Shown here piece by piece: positions 14,899 through 23,885 of a DNA stretch of 37,574 nt. The position numbers and the translations under genes were made by a program. Each line of letters opens with the position of its first letter. The first letter of the stretch is position 1. Source of the DNA: an uncultured Clostridium sp. (GTDB taxonomy: Bacteria; Bacillota; Clostridia; Lachnospirales; Lachnospiraceae); contig UQXF01000020.1 in NCBI GenBank assembly GCA_900544905.1, forward strand, positions 1 through 37,574, written 5' to 3'. The notes beneath the pieces were generated by a model, which was given only the letters and a program-made list of their open reading frames with translations, was not told where the DNA came from and made no database searches.

Positions 14899-14958
14899 AA
14901 CCCCATTTACCATTTGTTAACGAATAGTTAACACAAGGATGATAGCTGGGGTTTTTTT
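14899..14958 (+). terminator. Terminator-like structure in the leader of the PHP-ABC cluster
   Basis: AACCCCA (14899-14905) pairs with TGGGGTT (14947-14953), followed by a seven-base T run to 14958. The 41-base interior itself contains the palindrome at 14915-14933 as an inner hairpin. It lies 45 bases before the first gene of the cluster, after the rhodanese terminator. It is either a leader attenuator or the end of an unannotated short RNA. No confident promoter is visible between 14814 and 14898. Confidence 0.55.
14915..14933. promoter_or_regulatory. Palindromic operator candidate, copy 2
   Basis: TGTTAA (14915-14920), seven bases CGAATAG, TTAACA (14928-14933); including flanking C/G the arms extend to seven pairs. 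Same geometry as copy 1. Confidence 0.5.
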
Positions 14959-15003
14959 AATGTGCTATATATATTTTAGCCGGATGCGCAAGGAGGAACG
15001 AAT

Positions 15004-15828
15004 ATGTTTTTGGCAGATTATCATATGCATTCAGAGTTTTCCTTTGATGGTTCAGAAACAATAGAAAATATGGCAAGGGCGGCAATGCAAAAAAACATAT
15101 CAGAGATTGCCATTACAGACCATGTAGAATTAGCAGGTGGTTTGGATTGTTTATGGATTCAAAATGAACAAAAGGTGTTCAGGGAAATTGACAAAGTGCG
15201 TGCAGGGACAGGAAATTTAGTAATCAGAAAAGGCATGGAGCTTGGCAATACTCATCTTGAACCGGACCAGGCAAACAAAATCTGCCGGGAGTTTAATGGC
15301 GATTTTATTATTGGTTCAGTTCATAATCTGGTGGAGGGCAGGGACGTATGGTATTACGATTTCTCCAATATAAATTGTGAGGAGTTCTTTTGCGAATATC
15401 TGGATGCGGTAATGTATGTGGCAGAAAAATCCGATTATGATGTGATTGGACATATAACCTATCCTTTTAAAGGAATTTATCAGCAGAAGAGGTATGTACC
15501 GGATTTTAACAAATACAAAAAGCAGCTTCAGAAAATTTTTGAGATTGTAGTGAACCGGGGAAAAGGAATTGAAATTAATACATCCGGTCTGAGAGTAGAT
15601 TTGCGGCAGACGCTGCCCCACAGGGATATTCTAAGGCTGTACAGGGAATGTGGAGGAACTTATATCACAATTGGTTCGGATGCACACAAGGCAGAAGAGG
15701 TTGGAGAAGGGATTCTCCAGGCAGTTGAAGAAATCCGTTCTCTTGGATATGAAAATATCACAACTTATGAGAAGCGGAAACCAATACAGCACAGTATAGT
15801 AAAAAATGCTGCCGGGGACTGCAGGTGA
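15004..15828 (+). CDS. PHP-domain phosphoesterase, histidinol-phosphatase (HisJ/HisK)-like
   Basis: Trinuclear-metal PHP hydrolase, 274 residues. Metal motifs seen: DYHMHSEFSFDG (5-16), AITDHVE (36-42), GMELG, IIGSVHN, IGHITYP and the final GSDAHKAEEVG. This is the HisJ family that removes phosphate from L-histidinol phosphate. No other his genes are near, and a second PHP protein plus a transporter follow, so a different phosphomonoester is possible. AGGAGG lies 8 bases before the ATG. It is the first gene of a probable seven-gene transcript, after a leader with a hairpin and two palindromes. The MATE gene starts one base after its stop. Confidence 0.85.
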   Translation: MFLADYHMHSEFSFDGSETIENMARAAMQKNISEIAITDHVELAGGLDCLWIQNEQKVFREIDKVRAGTGNLVIRKGMELGNTHLEPDQANKICREFNGDFIIGSVHNLVEGRDVWYYDFSNINCEEFFCEYLDAVMYVAEKSDYDVIGHITYPFKGIYQQKRYVPDFNKYKKQLQKIFEIVVNRGKGIEINTSGLRVDLRQTLPHRDILRLYRECGGTYITIGSDAHKAEEVGEGILQAVEEIRSLGYENITTYEKRKPIQHSIVKNAAGDCR

Positions 15829-15829
15829 A

Positions 15830-17140
15830 ATGATGAAGAATTATTACAGAAATGTGTTCACCGCAATCATTACAATGATGTTTATGTCCATATATACAAC
15901 AGTAGACGGTCTCTTTGTGGCGAAAGTCGTCAGCGCTGATGCTATGGCGGCTATTAATGTAAGCTATCCTATTATCAATATAATGTTTACCTTATCCTTT
16001 GGACTTGCAGCAGGTGGCTGTGTGCGAATTACACATGCCATTGGAGAGGGGAATCCCCAGGAGGCAAACCGCCGCTTTACCCTGACGATTGGTCTGGGAA
16101 TTGTGCTGAGCGTTATAATGATTGCTTTTATGGGAAGCAGCTTTGATGCCTGTCTGCGTTTTTTGGGAGCAACCGATAAAATTATAGATTATTGCAGAAT
16201 ATATGGTGGGATTGCGTTGTTATCGTATCCCATAGGAATTACGAAAGAGATACTTGTCTATGTTCTGAGGGCTCAGGGCATGTCAGAAATAAGCATGCTT
16301 TCATCGGTAGCCGGCGGAATTGCAAATATTATTCTGGATTATCTGTTTATTGTTGTCTGGCAGTGGGGAATTACCGGAGCTGCTTTGGCAACAAGTATGG
16401 GAATGCTGCTGACACTACTAATAAACATATTTTTTCTGGCAAAAAGAGGAAATCTGCGGTTGTGTAAACCAGGTAAAAAAATATGGAAGGAAGCTCTGCG
16501 GATTAGCGAATTAGGCCTGACAAGCGGTATATTTGAATTTTCCTATGCTGTAATTACGTGGTACTTTAATCATCTTTCCCTGTTATATTACCGGGAAAAT
16601 GGTATTGTGGCATATACGGTAATTGGTTATGTACAATATGCATTGGCAGCAGTGTTTGTCGGAATTGGAAATGGTGTGTCACCTATGCTTTCTTATTATT
16701 ATGGAGCTAAGAATAAAATAGAAAACAGGAGAATAATTAACAGAACTATAAAATTTACCATTATAGCATCAGCAGTTGTTTGTGTCATTGGATATTGGCA
16801 GGCAGAAACACTGGCAGGAATTTTTTTAAAGGAAAATACCCTGCCTTTCATGCTGGCAAAGCAGGGAATAGAACTGATTTCGTTTTCCTATTTGTTTATG
16901 GGAATGAATACATTATTTTCCTGTGTGCTGAATGCTTTTGAGCATGGGAAACTATCAGCGGTTTTAACCGTGTTAAGGACAGTTGTATTTCTTGTTTTAG
17001 CGGCAGCCCTTCTGACAATTTATGTTGGATATAAGGGAATGTGGATTGCTTTTATAGCAGCAGAAGTAATGACATTATTACTGTCTATTCTGATTTACGT
17101 ACATAAAATAAGAACAGACGGTTTTAGTATATTAAAGTAA
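15830..17140 (+). CDS. MATE family efflux transporter
   Basis: Integral membrane cation-coupled antiporter of about 436 residues with roughly twelve hydrophobic segments. The N-terminal half holds TTVDGLFVAKVV-type helix 1 and GGCVRITHAIGEGN, both usual in NorM/DinF-like MATE proteins. ATG 15830 is preferred because it directly follows the PHP stop TGA (15826-15828) with AGG just upstream; an in-frame ATG at 15806 has no ribosome site. Placement between two phosphoesterases and an importer suggests it exports a by-product or toxin linked to the imported compound, but that is inference. Drug efflux is the default family description. Confidence 0.88.
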   Translation: MMKNYYRNVFTAIITMMFMSIYTTVDGLFVAKVVSADAMAAINVSYPIINIMFTLSFGLAAGGCVRITHAIGEGNPQEANRRFTLTIGLGIVLSVIMIAFMGSSFDACLRFLGATDKIIDYCRIYGGIALLSYPIGITKEILVYVLRAQGMSEISMLSSVAGGIANIILDYLFIVVWQWGITGAALATSMGMLLTLLINIFFLAKRGNLRLCKPGKKIWKEALRISELGLTSGIFEFSYAVITWYFNHLSLLYYRENGIVAYTVIGYVQYALAAVFVGIGNGVSPMLSYYYGAKNKIENRRIINRTIKFTIIASAVVCVIGYWQAETLAGIFLKENTLPFMLAKQGIELISFSYLFMGMNTLFSCVLNAFEHGKLSAVLTVLRTVVFLVLAAALLTIYVGYKGMWIAFIAAEVMTLLLSILIYVHKIRTDGFSILK

Positions 17141-17154
17141 AGGAAAAAAGGAAT

Positions 17155-18273
17155 ATGAGTACAAAATTAATTACAAAAAACGGATTTACGAAGGAAGGAA
17201 ACTGGTACAAAGGGAATCTGCATTGTCATACGAATCAGTCAGATGGAGTTTTGACGCCTGCAGAGGTAGTGGAGCTGTATCGGAGAAATGGATACCAGTT
17301 TCTATGTATAAGTGACCATGAAAGATATGCGGATTACCAGGAAGAATTAAACCGGAAGGATTTTATATTATTACCGGGAGCAGAAAGTTCTGTTAATTTG
17401 GTGAAAAGCGGAGATGCGACAATCACTGCCACGAAGGAAAATCCAATGACAGAAAGGGAGGTTTGGCTTGAAGAGAAAAAGCATATCAAAGCGGTTATAA
17501 AGACGCATCATATACACGGAATTCTTGGAACAAAAGAAATGACAGAGATGGCGGAAAAAGGGTTGTATGCAAAAGCGGAGGATTTAGAGGTTGCTGTATA
17601 TGAAGACGAATGGAATGGCTTAGAAGCGGCACAAAGGCAGGTGGATGAATTTCGCAGCAGAGGATGCCTGGTAATGTACAATCACCCGCTCTGGTCAAAG
17701 GTCAGAACAGAAGAGTTCATGGATTTACAGGGTGTCTGGGCTATGGAAATATATAATCACAGTACGGTATTGGATAGCGGATTGGGTGTTGATACCAGAG
17801 ACTGGGATGCAATATTGGAAACAGGAAGGCAAATCTATGGAGTTGCATCAGATGATAACCATAATACACCGCCTATTCCGGACAGCTGTGGCGGATGGAT
17901 TGTGGTAAAGGCAAAAGAGCTTACCCGGGAAGCAATTGTGGAAAATATGCTGCAAGGTAATTTTTATTCTTCAAGCGGTCCCGAGATATTTGACTGGGGA
18001 ATTCATGACGGAACAGCTTATGTGGAATGTTCTCCCGTTGAAAGAGTTCATTTTATTTGCGGTGGATTTGTTAATGCGGGAATTGCTGTACTGAAGGGCC
18101 AGTACGGATATCAAACGGAGCAGGAGCGGTTTGCAAACAGAGAATTTATGACACATGCGGAATATAAATTAAGCGGAATGGAAACTTATGTCCGCGTGGA
18201 ATGTGTGGATAAAAATGGAAAAACTGCATGGAGCAATGCAATTATGCTGAAAGAAGGATGGAAAGCTAAATGA
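17155..18273 (+). CDS. PHP-domain metallohydrolase, CehA/McbA-like
   Basis: The 372-residue protein begins with GNWYKGNLHCHTNQSDG (16-32), then FLCISDHE, IKTHHIHGI, YNHPLWS and GVASDDNHN. This is the metal-ligand series of the CehA/McbA group of PHP hydrolases. The C-terminal 100 residues (SSSGPEIFDW to VRVECVDKNGKTAWSNAI) form the beta-rich accessory domain common in this group. Known relatives hydrolyse carbamates or phosphoesters. Substrate here is unknown, but proximity to a sugar/glycerophosphate-type importer suggests an imported ester. No signal peptide, so it is cytoplasmic. AAAGGAA precedes the ATG, and its stop overlaps the next gene's start (ATGA). Confidence 0.82.
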   Translation: MSTKLITKNGFTKEGNWYKGNLHCHTNQSDGVLTPAEVVELYRRNGYQFLCISDHERYADYQEELNRKDFILLPGAESSVNLVKSGDATITATKENPMTEREVWLEEKKHIKAVIKTHHIHGILGTKEMTEMAEKGLYAKAEDLEVAVYEDEWNGLEAAQRQVDEFRSRGCLVMYNHPLWSKVRTEEFMDLQGVWAMEIYNHSTVLDSGLGVDTRDWDAILETGRQIYGVASDDNHNTPPIPDSCGGWIVVKAKELTREAIVENMLQGNFYSSSGPEIFDWGIHDGTAYVECSPVERVHFICGGFVNAGIAVLKGQYGYQTEQERFANREFMTHAEYKLSGMETYVRVECVDKNGKTAWSNAIMLKEGWKAK

Positions 18274-19337
18274 TAAAAATAAAGGATATAGCAAAAAGTT
18301 ATGATGGAAAAACAACAGTTATTGAAGAGGTCAATCTGGAAATCCAAAAAGGGGAGTTTTTCGTTTTGTTAGGGCCGTCAGGGTGTGGAAAAAGCACACT
18401 GCTTAGAATGATTGCCGGTCTTGAGGATATTACCAGAGGAGAATTGTGGATAAACGGGGAGCTGGCAAATGATTTGCCGCCAAAGGACAGACAATTATCC
18501 ATGGTATTTCAGAATTATGCATTGTTTCCCCATATGACTGTGCGAAATAATATTTTATTTGGGCTGGATGCAAAAAAGATTCCCAGGGAGGAACAGGAAA
18601 AGCGCTTACAAAAAGTAGCAGAGATTATGGGCTTGCAAGATTATCTGAAGCGTAAACCGGGGCAGCTTTCCGGCGGGCAGCGTCAAAGAGTGGCATTGGC
18701 AAGAAGTATTTGCAGCCAGTCGCCAATTTGTCTTATGGATGAGCCCCTGTCTAATCTGGATGCAAAATTAAGAGGCCAGATGCGCAGTGAAATCAAAAGA
18801 ATCCAGCGTATGCTTGGAATTACAATTGTTTATGTAACACATGACCAGGTGGAAGCCATGACAATGGGTGACAGAATTATGGTGCTTAATGACGGACATG
18901 TCCAGCAGATTGGCAAGCCGCTGGAAGTATATAACCATCCGGCAAACATACAGGTGGCAACATTTATCGGAACTCCACAGATGAATATTTTTGATGCAGA
19001 AATAAACGAAGCTTCTATCGTACTTAATCAACGGATACGTATGGAAGGAAATAGCGAAATAATAAAAGCTATGCCCAAAGGACGCTTCAAGGCAGGTATC
19101 CGTGCGGAGCATTTGATGCCCGCAGGGGAAGATGCAGATTACACCATGGAAGTAGAGGCTGCAGGAGTTGAATATACCGGCGATGAAACACAGATAATGT
19201 TTGAACATGGAAAAGGCTTTGGAATTATTAAATGGTTTGGACAGATACCGGTGAATGTTCATGGCAGGATTCGCCTTGGAATTAAAAAAGAATATCTGTA
19301 CCTGTTTGATTCAGCTACCGGACAGATAGCAAAGTAG
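18270..19337 (+). CDS. ABC transporter ATPase, UgpC/MsmK/MalK type
   Basis: The 355-residue protein has Walker A GPSGCGKST (about 36-44), Q-loop in VFQNYALFPHMTV, signature LSGGQRQRVALARS, Walker B ICLMDEPLSNLDAKLR and switch HDQVEAMTMGDRI. A C-terminal TOBE/OB regulatory domain runs from about 235 (ATFIGTPQMNIFDAEI). The NLDAKLR and TOBE tail place it with carbohydrate importers of the CUT1 group. Its start codon overlaps the previous stop, and the two permeases and binding protein follow, giving a complete importer. Confidence 0.95.
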   Translation: MIKIKDIAKSYDGKTTVIEEVNLEIQKGEFFVLLGPSGCGKSTLLRMIAGLEDITRGELWINGELANDLPPKDRQLSMVFQNYALFPHMTVRNNILFGLDAKKIPREEQEKRLQKVAEIMGLQDYLKRKPGQLSGGQRQRVALARSICSQSPICLMDEPLSNLDAKLRGQMRSEIKRIQRMLGITIVYVTHDQVEAMTMGDRIMVLNDGHVQQIGKPLEVYNHPANIQVATFIGTPQMNIFDAEINEASIVLNQRIRMEGNSEIIKAMPKGRFKAGIRAEHLMPAGEDADYTMEVEAAGVEYTGDETQIMFEHGKGFGIIKWFGQIPVNVHGRIRLGIKKEYLYLFDSATGQIAK

Positions 19338-19350
19338 AAATGGAGAAAAA

Positions 19351-20235
19351 ATGAAAAAGAAGATTTATAAACGCAATTTGCTTAAAGCAGCTATGTTTTT
19401 GTTACCAGCACTGTTAATTTTCCTTGTTTTTACCCTGTACCCGTTTGCCAGAACATGCGTGCAGAGCTTTTTTACAACGAATACAAAGGGGGACTGGCTG
19501 GGCTTTGCCGGATTTAGAAATTATATGAATTTATTAAAAACACCTCTTTATTCCACCAGCGTAAAAAATACGCTGCTCTATATTTTATTAACGGTTCCGG
19601 GGACAATTCTGCTTTCGTTGGCGATGGCATTGCTGACGGATATTAATTTGAAAGGGATTGGTATTTTCAGGACAATCTTTACTTATACTATGGGGGTTTC
19701 CGTGGCAGCAGCCTCCATGTTTTGGAATTTTATGTTTCACCCGACAATGGGAATTTTAAATGCAATTATCGAGAAGCTGGGTGGCGAAAAAATAGGCTGG
19801 CTTACAGATATGAATATTGCGATTATCTCCATCAGCCTGGTAACAATCTGGATGAACACCGGCTATTGTTATCTGATTCTGGTGGGTGGACTGAAAAGCA
19901 TTGATAAAACCTTTCATGAATGTGCAGACCTTGTGGGAGTCAGTTACTGGTATCGCGTAAGGAAGGTAATTATTCCTTTGTTGTCACCGTTTTTGTTTTA
20001 TGTACTCGTGATATCGATTGTAAATGCATTCCAGTCATTTGGTGTAATCGACATGATGACACATGGCGGACCGGCTAACAGTACAAGCCTGCTGGTATAT
20101 TCGATTTATCAGGATGTGTTTGTCAATTTTAATCAGAGTTCTGCTGCAGCCCAGGGTGTAATCCTGTTTGTCATTGTAACGTTTATTTCGTTGCTGCAGA
20201 TGAAGCTTGTGGAAAGGTGGGTGACTTACCAATGA
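19351..20235 (+). CDS. ABC transporter permease, UgpA/MalF type
   Basis: The 294-residue protein has six predicted membrane segments beginning LLKAAMFLLPALLIFLVFTLYP. The ATPase-coupling EAA loop is present as HECADLVGVSYWYRVRKVIIPLLSP, equivalent to EAA-x3-G-x9-I-x-LP. Family CUT1 permease subunit 1. It overlaps the second permease by four bases (ATGA), so translation is coupled. Confidence 0.93.
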   Translation: MKKKIYKRNLLKAAMFLLPALLIFLVFTLYPFARTCVQSFFTTNTKGDWLGFAGFRNYMNLLKTPLYSTSVKNTLLYILLTVPGTILLSLAMALLTDINLKGIGIFRTIFTYTMGVSVAAASMFWNFMFHPTMGILNAIIEKLGGEKIGWLTDMNIAIISISLVTIWMNTGYCYLILVGGLKSIDKTFHECADLVGVSYWYRVRKVIIPLLSPFLFYVLVISIVNAFQSFGVIDMMTHGGPANSTSLLVYSIYQDVFVNFNQSSAAAQGVILFVIVTFISLLQMKLVERWVTYQ

Positions 20236-21044
20236 GAAGACATAAAACATTTTTAATATATGTGGTATTGATTATACTTGCGGCAATTATGCTGTTTCCG
20301 TTGGTATTTACAACGGCAATCAGTCTTTCTGATAATGTAGATATTGTCAATGGAAGGTACTGGCCGACGGTGATTCATTTTGAAAATTACATAGAAGCAT
20401 TTGAGAAAGCGAATTTATTATACTACATGAAAAATTCGATTATTGTATCTACGGTCACGACGTTGTTTCAGGTGTTCCTCGCATTGTTGGCAGCCTATGC
20501 GATTGTTTTTATACCCTTTAAGGTAAATGAAAAAGTATTTTCACTGTTTATGCTTGGAATGATGATACCAATGGACGTTTTGATGATGTCAAATTTCCAG
20601 ATTATCCGAAAGCTGGGATTGATTAATACATATACGGGAATTATTTTACCCTGTCTGGTATCTGCTTTTGGAATATTTTTGCTGCGGCAGAATATGAAAC
20701 AGATTCCGGCAGAATTGCAGGAGGCAGGTGATATTGCGGGAGTTGGAAAACTGTATTATTTCGGCAGGGTTGTTGTTCCGCTTGTTAAAAATAGTATAGT
20801 TACGTTAGCGGTCTATAGCTTTTTGGTGAGCTGGAATAATTATTTGTGGCCTCTCATTGCAACCACAGAGGATAAAGTGCGCACAATCCAGATTGGATTA
20901 AGGCAGATTGCCGCTTCGGAAACGCAAACGGATTTCCGTTTGACAGCAGCAGCAACAATGATTGTAACAATACCTACACTGGTTTTAATGTTTTTTGGGC
21001 AAAACCGTCTTAGAGAGGGCTTGACCAAAGGAGCGTTAAAATAA
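20232..21044 (+). CDS. ABC transporter permease, UgpE/MalG type
   Basis: The 270-residue protein has six hydrophobic segments (FLIYVVLIILAAIMLFPLVF first) and an EAA loop ELQEAGDIAGVGKLYYFGRV followed by VVPLVK. The SWNNYLWPLI stretch is characteristic of MalG/UgpE. ATG 20232 overlaps the previous TGA; an in-frame GTG at 20217 has its ribosome site too close and is rejected. It ends 31 bases before the binding protein. Confidence 0.93.
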   Translation: MRRHKTFLIYVVLIILAAIMLFPLVFTTAISLSDNVDIVNGRYWPTVIHFENYIEAFEKANLLYYMKNSIIVSTVTTLFQVFLALLAAYAIVFIPFKVNEKVFSLFMLGMMIPMDVLMMSNFQIIRKLGLINTYTGIILPCLVSAFGIFLLRQNMKQIPAELQEAGDIAGVGKLYYFGRVVVPLVKNSIVTLAVYSFLVSWNNYLWPLIATTEDKVRTIQIGLRQIAASETQTDFRLTAAATMIVTIPTLVLMFFGQNRLREGLTKGALK

Positions 21045-21075
21045 ATTCAATAATTCTACGAAAAAGGAGAAAAAG

Positions 21076-22428
21076 ATGAAAAAAAGAATTTTAGCACTAA
21101 TGATGGCAGCAACAATTGGATTGACGGGCTGTGGAGTCAGTAATGCATCTACAGAAAATCAGGAAACAACGGCAGAGGCTTCTGAAGATACCGAGGCTGC
21201 CGGGGGCGCCGAAGGTGCCACGGAAATTTTATTATGGCATGTAATGTCAGGGGACCGTCTGGAACAGTTAAATGCGATAGTGGATGGATTCAATGAAAGC
21301 CAGGATGAGTATTATGTTGTTGCGGAATCACAGGGAGAATACGATGAGGCAGCATCAAAGTTCATGAATATGGCAGGAAAAGAAGGTTCTCCGGCAATTA
21401 TGCAGATTGGTGACCAGCACCTGCAGGCAATGATTGATACCGGCTTAATTGAAAATATAACCGATATGACAGAGAAATATAATTATAATGTTGATGAATT
21501 GCTGGACCAGGTGGTAAATTTCTACACGGTGGATGACTCGTTATATGCAATGCCGTTTAATTCGTCCTCACCGGTTGTTTATTATAATGTAGAAGCATTA
21601 AAAAAAGCAGGTATTGATACACCACCGGAAACATTTGAAGAATATGTTGAAATAGCACCAAAGATTTCCGAAAGTAATGATGGAATGAAAGCATTTTCTA
21701 TTACATCCTGGGGTTATCTTCTGGACCAGATTATTACAAACAGCGGTTACATGGTGGTGAACAACGATAATGGCCGCTCTGCCCGGGCAACAGAAGCTGC
21801 ATATGGGGAAGGAATGCTCCGCTTCTATAGCTTTATTAAAGATATGATAGAGGCAGATGGCTTTGTGAATTATGGTGACAGTGATGACAATATTAATGCC
21901 GGCTTTAATAATGGAGATATTGCAATGTTTATTACGACATCTGCATGGGCTACAAGTATTATCGATTCTGCACCATTTGAAGTAGGTATTGCCGGTATTC
22001 CGCATTTTAAGGATTGTGAAAAGCAGGGTGTATATGCTGGTGGTGGCGCATTTGTTATGTCAAAGGATTTGGATGAAAATATACAGAAGGGTGCTTTTGA
22101 ATTTTTGAGATATGCGACAAGCAGTGAGGTACAGGCTACATGGGCAGCAAATACAGGTTATTTCCCTGTAAACAAGGCATCCTATGAAACAGAAACCATG
22201 GTAAAGCTTTATGAAGAGAGCCCGCAGATGAAGGTTGGAGCAGAGCAGCTTTTAAATGCAAAAGTAAATTCGGTTACAGCCGGACCGCTTGTGACAACAC
22301 TGGTGCAGATTCGTAATGATATGATGGCAGGGGCGGAGCTTGTATTTAATGGCGGAGACCCGGAGGAAGCTGTGAATATGGCGGTTGAAAGTACAAACCA
22401 GCAATTAGAGGCGGCAAATGTACAGTAG
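21076..22428 (+). CDS. Extracellular solute-binding lipoprotein, family 1 (UgpB/MalE type)
   Basis: The 450-residue protein has a lipoprotein signal MKKRILALMMAATIGLTGCG with Cys19 as anchor, an acidic Ser/Thr/Glu linker to about residue 48, then a family 1 binding fold. Recognisable segments are EILLWHVMSGDRLEQLNAIVDGFN, SLYAMPFNSSSPVVYYN and YAGGGAFVMSKD. It captures the substrate for the adjoining permeases. Placed last in the operon, whereas CUT1 operons often have it first. Ligand specificity is unknown; sugars, glycerol-3-phosphate or glycerophosphodiesters are possible, the last being attractive because of the two phosphoesterases. GAAAAAGGAG precedes the ATG and a terminator follows. 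Confidence 0.92.
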   Translation: MKKRILALMMAATIGLTGCGVSNASTENQETTAEASEDTEAAGGAEGATEILLWHVMSGDRLEQLNAIVDGFNESQDEYYVVAESQGEYDEAASKFMNMAGKEGSPAIMQIGDQHLQAMIDTGLIENITDMTEKYNYNVDELLDQVVNFYTVDDSLYAMPFNSSSPVVYYNVEALKKAGIDTPPETFEEYVEIAPKISESNDGMKAFSITSWGYLLDQIITNSGYMVVNNDNGRSARATEAAYGEGMLRFYSFIKDMIEADGFVNYGDSDDNINAGFNNGDIAMFITTSAWATSIIDSAPFEVGIAGIPHFKDCEKQGVYAGGGAFVMSKDLDENIQKGAFEFLRYATSSEVQATWAANTGYFPVNKASYETETMVKLYEESPQMKVGAEQLLNAKVNSVTAGPLVTTLVQIRNDMMAGAELVFNGGDPEEAVNMAVESTNQQLEAANVQ

Positions 22429-22501
22429 GCTGTCGCACTCCCGCATTAAAATTAAATCGTAAATGAATATTTCCGGTATGCTGATTCAGGCATACATCAG
22501 G

Positions 22502-22537
22502 CAGGCTGTCAATTATAAATTGGCAGCCTGTTCTTTT
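22502..22537 (+). terminator. Terminator of the PHP-ABC cluster
   Basis: Thirteen-pair stem CAGGCTGTCAATT (22502-22514) with AATTGGCAGCCTG (22518-22530), one G-T pair, three-base loop, then TTCTTTT. Confidence 0.93.
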
Positions 22538-22582
22538 GCTGCCGGGCATATGAGTGTTCCGGTATAGGTATGAAAACATACG

Positions 22583-22611
22583 TTGTGAATATTTTTTTCC
22601 CATGCTATAAT
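22583..22611 (+). promoter_or_regulatory. Promoter of the rlmL-like/rdgB/yfcE/rlmD run
   Basis: TTGTGA (22583-22588), 17-base spacer, perfect TATAAT (22606-22611), 35 bases before the first start codon. Confidence 0.75.
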
Positions 22612-22645
22612 AAAAAAATAATACAGCGTACACAAGGAGAGCTAC

Positions 22646-23809
22646 ATGCAGGAATTAGAATTGATTGCCCCTTGCCATTTCGGACTGGAGGCAGTACTAA
22701 AGAGGGAAATTATAGATTTGGGATATGAAATTGTCTCCGTGGAGGATGGCAGAATTACCTTTAAGGGTGACCAGGCGGCGGTTGCAAGAGCCAATATTTT
22801 TATCCGGACAGCGGAGAGAATCATGATAAAAGCAGGAACCTTTAAGGCAGCCACCTTTGATGAATTGTTTGAGGGAACAAAGGCATTGCCCTGGGAGGAT
22901 TATCTTCCTGAAGATGCGAAATTCTGGGTGACAAAAGCCACCACGAATAAATCTAAGCTGTTCAGCGGCTCCGATATCCAGTCTATTGTAAAAAAGGCAA
23001 TTGTAGACAGGTTAAAGGGGATTTACCATGTCAGCTGGTTTGAAGAAAATGGTGCACAATATCCCATCCGTGTATTTATCCTGAAGGATATTGTTACCAT
23101 TGCGCTGGACACATCCGGAACCTCCCTTCACAAGCGCGGATACCGGCAGCTGGTGGGAAAGGCACCTATTTCCGAAACTCTGGCGGCAGCCCTTATCATG
23201 CTGACGCCCTGGAACCGGGACCGGATATTAATCGACCCCTTTTGCGGCAGTGGAACCTTTCCCATTGAGGCTGCCATGATTGGAGCCAAAATTGCACCGG
23301 GAATGAACCGGGAATTTATTGCGGAGAGCTGGAAAAATATTGCGCCAAGGAAAATCTGGTATGATGCCGTAACGGAAGCGGAGGATTTGATTTTGCGGGA
23401 TATCAGCATGAATATTCAGGGGTATGATATAGATGGAGGCATTATCAAATGTGCCATGCAAAATGCGAAAGCTGCGGGAGTGGAGGAATATATTCATTTC
23501 CAGCAGCGGGACATGCGGGAGCTTTCCAGCCCTAAAAAATATGGGTTTATCATAACAAATCCGCCATATGGGGAACGGCTGGAGGATAAGGCAGACCTGC
23601 CAAAGCTTTACAGGGATATCGGGAAGAGCTTTGATAAGCTGGACACATGGTCGAAATATATTATTACCTCCTATGAGGATGCAGAGCGTTATCTTGGCAG
23701 AAAGGCGACAAAAAACCGTAAGATATACAACGGTATGATTAAATCATATTACTATCAGTATTTGGGACCGAAGCCGCCGAAAAGACCAAGACCGGTGGAA
23801 GAGGAATAA
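22646..23809 (+). CDS. THUMP-domain class I RNA methyltransferase, RlmL/YpsC-like
   Basis: The 387-residue protein has an N-terminal ferredoxin-like/THUMP region (residues 1-160, MQELELIAPCHFGLEAVLKRE) and a SAM-dependent methyltransferase core. SAM motif I is LIDPFCGSGTFPIEAAM near 195-211, and the N2-guanine motif IV is NPPYGERL near 308-315. This matches the RlmL N-terminal half, which methylates 23S rRNA G2445 at N2, or its Firmicute relative YpsC. The RlmK-like second half of E. coli RlmL is absent, as usual in Firmicutes. AAGGAGAG precedes the ATG. First gene of a four-gene co-directional run. Confidence 0.92.
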   Translation: MQELELIAPCHFGLEAVLKREIIDLGYEIVSVEDGRITFKGDQAAVARANIFIRTAERIMIKAGTFKAATFDELFEGTKALPWEDYLPEDAKFWVTKATTNKSKLFSGSDIQSIVKKAIVDRLKGIYHVSWFEENGAQYPIRVFILKDIVTIALDTSGTSLHKRGYRQLVGKAPISETLAAALIMLTPWNRDRILIDPFCGSGTFPIEAAMIGAKIAPGMNREFIAESWKNIAPRKIWYDAVTEAEDLILRDISMNIQGYDIDGGIIKCAMQNAKAAGVEEYIHFQQRDMRELSSPKKYGFIITNPPYGERLEDKADLPKLYRDIGKSFDKLDTWSKYIITSYEDAERYLGRKATKNRKIYNGMIKSYYYQYLGPKPPKRPRPVEEE

Positions 23810-23885
23810 CATAGATTTATTACCTGGGATTGAAAGTGGAAAACGAACAGGTCATATGACATTTGGAAAACAGAAAGGAAATACG

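Noticed and set aside
14822..14933. Rex or CcpA operators
   Set aside because: The half-sites resemble Rex, but the spacer is seven bases instead of four; the CcpA cre consensus does not fit.
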